Translations under genes and position numbers: made by a program
Origin: Phallusia mammillata
Lineage: Eukaryota; Chordata; Ascidiacea; Phlebobranchia; Ascidiidae
Reading direction: 5' to 3'
Assembly (NCBI GenBank): GCA_003260075.1
Contig: QLIY01000035.1
Location: 220,384 to 284,383, forward strand
DNA: 64,000 nucleotides
Notes under the pieces: generated by a model
The model's database searches: none
What the model was told of the DNA's origin: nothing
What the model saw: the letters and a program-made list of their open reading frames with translations, nothing else
Part shown: positions 59,602 through 64,000 of the stretch, piece after piece
Numbering within the stretch: position 1 is the first letter of the stretch
Layout of the letters: the number at the start of each line of letters is the position of its first letter

Positions 59602-60207
59602 TGTGCACTACTGTTTTTTTAAAACATTGGTTACAAAATGTTAATGTGCTACAATATTTAACCAGAAACATGTACCAACACAATGATGTGTCAGAGCAAA
59701 GAATATGTACTAGAAATATAAAGAATCATGTAAAACCACTTATAAGTTTTGACGAAATACCTATTACTTAACTATAAACAAAATTGACCTATTACTTAAC
59801 TATATAAAAAATACTTATTTTAGTAAAATTTTGTTTTTCCAGTTTAGCTTTTATGCCGCCCATTACTTTTTATGCCATAAAAGATAGTCTTCCTGCAACC
59901 ATGTTGTTATGTTGGATAAGCGTTAGTTAGTTTACCAGGGTAATTGTACCTATTTCCCAAAAGCATCATATGACCATTAAAGCTTGAAGCAAAGAGATTC
60001 TGAAACACTCTTCTAATGAAAGTGCATCGTATTGACCAGTCCAAAATCCCTTTCGGCATTGAGCATTTACGAGTTGGTCAACCATGGTGTATCTGTTTAT
60101 TACGTCATTGCAGGGACTACGGGTACAATGTTTTTAACAGGTGATCAGATTAGCGATAATTCAATTTAAAACTACGCCAACAAATCTGGTACCTTTTTTA
60201 AATTTTA

Positions 60208-60286
<79 letters not shown>

Positions 60287-61241
60287 ATTACGGACCGTTT
60301 TCGCATGCGTTTACGCACGTTGACGGAATACGCTGTCTGTGTACAGCCACCTTAAATCATTTACCCTACATTTAACATGATAAGACAGTTAGATGGATCA
60401 CATGCATATAACACAATTTTAGGTCTATTTACTATTTCCTGTAAAACTTTGTGATACAGTCTGATATCTCTTTGTTTATTTAAAAGTTTTGTATTATTTG
60501 GAAAACTTTGCTCACCCCCCCCCCCCGTTTCGGTCCGTTTTCGTCCGTCATGCGTATACGCGCGTAAATTTCAGTCCGTCGCCTTCTGTCGACGTGTATA
60601 CACAGAATGCGAACCATGCGTTTTGTCCGAAACGGACGTTAACGCAAGGCCATCCGAACAAATAGAACATGTTCTATTTTTTCGGACGATACGCATGCGA
60701 TTTTCGGTNTTTCTGACGTACTTCGGTCTGCCACAATCAGCGTGGTTTCGCTTTGTTATTGTTTGGAAATAATATGTACATTGTACAATGAATTACCTAC
60801 ATTTTGTGTCAGCTTTTGCGTATGTCTAATGCGTGCTTAACTTTGTAATAATGCAAGGGTTATGTTTTTGTTGATATGCTCCAGCAATAGGCTACTATTC
60901 TGTAACTCTGTTGCATGAGAATTGAGAATAGATGTGGAATTTTCACAAAAATGAAATAAATTATGTTTACAATAAAATAAAATACTAATAAATTAACGTT
61001 ATTTGGAAAGTACTGTGACATTAAAAGTAACTCAATGTCATTTTATAATTTTTATCTGTGCTGTTTTAATAGGTTGGTTTAAGTTTAGCCTCGATTCTCA
61101 AATACCCAATCTCAATAAATGTGAAGTGGAATGTCTCTCTGCAGTTTGCACTGCAAAATTGCATAGGGTATCTTGCTTTTTGTGCTTTAGCAGTGCCACA
61201 AACCAATAGCATTTTATTACTGCAGCCCGAAATTGTGAAAG
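59602..61241. other. Divergent region zinc-finger gene / DELE1-like
   Basis: Contains a 76-base C run (60210-60285), a 12-base C run (60515-60526), a single N at 60709 and CG-rich sequence with repeated CCGTTTTCG and GCATGCG motifs around 60286-60720. That stretch includes the perfect 20-base palindrome AAATAGAACATGTTCTATTT at 60660-60679. The palindrome-rich stretch may be a small DNA element. No gene is seen. Confidence 0.55.
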
Positions 61242-63744
61242 ATGTACAAAATCCTCAAAGGACTGATAAGTAAGTTTGTAACATAATTAGGAAACTTAAA
61301 TCACATATTTAAAGGTGTTTAGTTATTACAAGTATGCATAATATGCATGCAGAGTTGATTTAAAGTTTGTAATTATTATTTCAAGTTTGCTATTTTTACA
61401 TAATTTGATTGTATATATTTGCAGGATATCGTGCAAGGCCCCCAGCCCCATCAACCCAAACTTCTAAAACTGATGAAACAGAAATTTCTAACTCTGCTAA
61501 GGAAGATGAAATTCACAATGTCTTTCAAATCAATTGTTATGATGGAAGGTGGCCATATTTTATTTTTTTTACCTACATATTATTGTTATTTTGTACCTTG
61601 TTGCTGTCTTGTCTTGCATGTGTTATGTTATTGTTTTTTGTATAGATCTGGTCTTCTAATTGATAACCAATCAAGGGAGTGGCACAATAATCGCAAGTTT
61701 TCTTATGATGGAGATGTTAACTTTCGCTGTAGATATTGGAAAGATCTGGTATTGGTATGTTTTCTTAACATCTAAAACACAAGACCTTACACATGTTAAA
61801 ATCTCACATACTCATTTTTTGTTCTAGGGTTCTGCTACAGTGTGGGCTGTTGCACGTTACATCAATGATATACATCACATAAACAAACCAAAATCTTCCT
61901 ATTGCATTTGGAAAGTTTTGAAAGAAAAATCCATCAAAGAGGTATATACTTTAGGATTTCCCAGAGTAAGCACTTTACTAAATTTCCAACACAATTTTAT
62001 TAGAGACTACATCAACTTTATTCGTCTGTTACTGCCTTGCCCCAATTGACTGTCAATAATGTTTTGCCAAGAATTCCAGCTATTACACTTCCAAGGTACA
62101 GTATGATGGCTTTATTGGCTTGTCCGACCATAGGCACATTGTGAACTGCAAAAAAGTGCAATTAAACTTATTGTGTGTTTCATCTTAGTCACATGGTTCA
62201 TGCTGCTGGGGTTCAGGAAGATGCCACTTCTGGATCAGTTCTTGACATTCAAGTGCCCAAAGGCAACTTGAAAGATGCAGCTCATGTACTGAAAAACAAA
62301 GTAAGGCAATATGCATATTACTAAAATGCATCATTTTTTTAGTGGATTCTTGTTGACCAAAATAACAATGGACTTAAAAAGCCAACCTCTAATTAGGTAA
62401 CAAACGTACATCCATTATGCATATGGCAAATTATATGTGTTATAATTGTCCAATATACAAATTTGGTATTTTTTTTTATTTACTAAACAGAAATCTGTAA
62501 CAATTGATCCCAAGTTCATCAGCAATGATCCTAAGTTCATCAGTGATGGACAATCATCTGGTGTATCAAGTAGTAGAGACAGACATCTCTCTACTTCTTC
62601 TTCCACTGGCGTGTCTGATGAGGATGTTGAAGAGTTTGTGTCCTCCACAAAACGCTGCATAGGCCTTACATACAACATTCAAGGTTTTTCAAAGTTTGAA
62701 AAGGGATTGTCATTTGGTATTCACATAATTTATATGTGCTTAATGCAGGGTTAAATCTGTATAAGTCAGGCAAGTTTGAGCAAGCAGTTGAGAGCTTTTC
62801 TAATGGCAGCATTGAGGGATGTTCTCAGGCCCAATATAACCTTGGACTTTGTTTTGAAAGAGGAAAAGGGACAGACATGGATATTGAAAAGGTTCGTTTT
62901 TTTAGTTTTTCACCACATACAAAAATAACCTACAAATTTAACATGTATTTTTTACCTTTATGAAGGCAAAGAAGGAATATCGAAAGGCAGCCTCACAAGG
63001 TCATAAGTGGGCACAGTATAATCTGGCCTTGATTCTGTTTGATGACAATAATGCGGTCCAGACTGCCCATGGTTTATACCTTCTTGAAGAAGCAGCTAAA
63101 CAGGGAATGGCCGAGGTAACATGATATCAATTTGGAAATATATCACATTTTGATTGGAACAAATTTTAGGCACAGTCCCTTCTTGGAGCAAAACTTGCAC
63201 AACCAGGCTTGCACAACAACATGAAAAAGGCTGTTGAGATGTTTAAGATGGCATCAGAACAACAGGTTAGTAAGTGTATTCGAAGCAATCCTGTGTGTTG
63301 GTCAACAAGGTTTTGGTAAACTTACTTAACCTGTCTTGGAGCTGACATGCATGTATATATACTTTACTGTACTTTTGTGTATCTTTTAACACTTTTATTG
63401 TTGTTCATATACTTTGCTTGGACTTAAAGAAATGATTTTTTTTTCAAATATGGACCAAAAGTTATTGGTTTACTTTTACACAATTTAACCTACATCAGTA
63501 AATTCATCTTGTGTTCTGCAGGATTTTAATTTGAAGTTCAGTGATCTAAAACAAATTTTATCAGCATTAATGTGATATTAGGACATGCTGTCTACATACC
63601 ATCTAGCGGAGTGTCAGGAACATGGTCTGGGTGGTTTAGCAACTAATCCTTTACAAGCATATGAACTGTACACTACTGCAGCAGCCATGGGCCACCTTGA
63701 CTCCAAATATAAGATGGCTCTCATACTTGCCAAAGGTTGTGATG
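61242..63744 (+). CDS. DELE1: DELE1-like mitochondrial stress relay protein (5' part)
   Basis: DELE1 is a mitochondrial protein that is cleaved or stalls on import during stress, then reaches the cytosol and activates the HRI kinase through its helical repeats. Eleven exons chain in phase (441 residues so far): 61242-61269, 61425-61548, 61646-61754, 61828-61941, 62004-62095, 62189-62300, 62491-62683, 62749-62891, 62966-63115, 63170-63265 and 63582-63744. Residues 1-24 are basic without acidic residues (MYKILKGLIRYRARPP), a presequence-like start. A membrane-like ATVWAVARYIND segment follows a WKDLVLG motif. SEL1/TPR units then repeat: AQYNLGLCFERGKGTD, AQYNLALILFDDN, AQSLLGAKL, STYHLAECQEHGLGG and DSKYKMALILAKG. 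The last exon ends in phase 1, so the gene continues past the right edge. Confidence 0.8.
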
Positions 63745-63815
63745 GTAAGTAATTTTTCGAGGGTGCAAAATTAGTTTAAGTATTATTTGTCTGTTTGCTT
63801 GCACTGTACTAATTA

Positions 63816-64000
63816 TGGGTCCCCTTCCCTGATATTGATTTTACTCAAAATGTTTGTTGTTTTTTCTTTCATTTTTCTTCTCCCCAAAGTTTGTCCGACT
63901 CGTTTTTCCATCAAATCCTTGATGGATTTGGCTGAAATTTACACAGATGGTAGATATAGTTATGTAGATGTGCATCCCACTTTGTTTTTGTTGATAACCC
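63816..64000. repeat. Dispersed repeat, copy 3 (edge of window)
   Basis: Starts GGGTCCCCTTCCCTGA as at 31946 and then continues differently (internal deletion), with TTTGTCCGACTCG and TTTGGCTGAAATTTACAC. It lies in the last visible intron of the DELE1-like gene and is cut by the window edge. Confidence 0.6.

Noticed and set aside
60286..60590. Doublet around the C runs at 60210 and 60515
   Set aside because: The sides share only short CCGTTTTCG and GCATGCG motifs, not continuous identity, so I treat it as a local repeat and not as an overlap.
61003..61209. 68-codon ORF as the DELE1-like first exon
   Set aside because: It does not splice in phase to 61425; the short exon at 61242-61269 does, and it gives a presequence-like N-terminus.
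1..64000. CRISPR arrays, prokaryotic operons, riboswitches, integrated virus
   Set aside because: No regular spaced repeats, no dense intronless gene runs and no viral structural or polymerase frames were seen; all recognised genes are animal genes with introns, apart from the single-exon TBC1D24-like gene.

Overview
This is eukaryotic nuclear DNA. It is AT-rich, has many short introns with GT-AG boundaries, and carries animal gene families: a myosin IX with Ras-association, motor, IQ, C1 and RhoGAP parts, BUB3, PIG-V, TBC1D24, UBXN7, a FAM107-type gene, DELE1 and AASS. Small introns, tight spacing and strongly diverged allele-like doublets suggest an invertebrate chordate, most likely a Ciona-like ascidian. 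That species call is inference. I see no prokaryotic operon, CRISPR array, phage or integrated virus.

Layout, left to right. The 5' part of AASS (lysine degradation) runs off the left edge on the minus strand (285-1086). MORN4-like (+, 4369-5114) converges on BUB3 (-, 5512-7617). PIG-V (+, from 10793 or earlier, to 12278) converges on a single-exon TBC1D24-like gene (-, 12837-14669). MYO9 (+, 16393-37611) has 38 coding exons that I could chain in phase to 2315 residues. UBXN7 (+, 40982-46429), a FAM107-like gene (+, 49102-53183) and a TEX47/BLUF-like gene (+, 54453-56782) follow. A C2H2 zinc-finger gene of unknown identity lies on the minus strand (57733-59601). The 5' part of a DELE1-like gene (+, 61242 onward) runs off the right edge. 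The genes look like ordinary neighbours with unrelated roles (mitochondrial metabolism and stress, spindle checkpoint, GPI anchor synthesis, membrane traffic, Rho/actin, p97/ubiquitin).

Mobile DNA is mostly small non-autonomous DNA transposons. There are three hAT-like elements with 8-bp target duplications or near-duplications, one further hAT-like element nested inside another, a degraded hAT-like element in a BUB3 intron, a related fragment in a MYO9 intron, a tRNA-derived SINE in a MYO9 intron, and a dispersed repeat seen three times.

The strongest unexplained structure is a set of homopolymer tracts. About fifteen short runs are almost all 10 (to 12) bases long and usually sit exactly between two near-identical copies of the same sequence. 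Seven long runs (47-96 bases) have no such doublet. Every unambiguous run left of the N gap at 32163-32425 is G, and almost every run right of it is C. I read these as assembly gap placeholders, with overlapping contig ends or alleles left unmerged and the two scaffold halves joined in opposite orientation. This explains an apparently duplicated C1 domain in MYO9 and a broken FAM107 exon. I did not find a novel biological system that survives this explanation.
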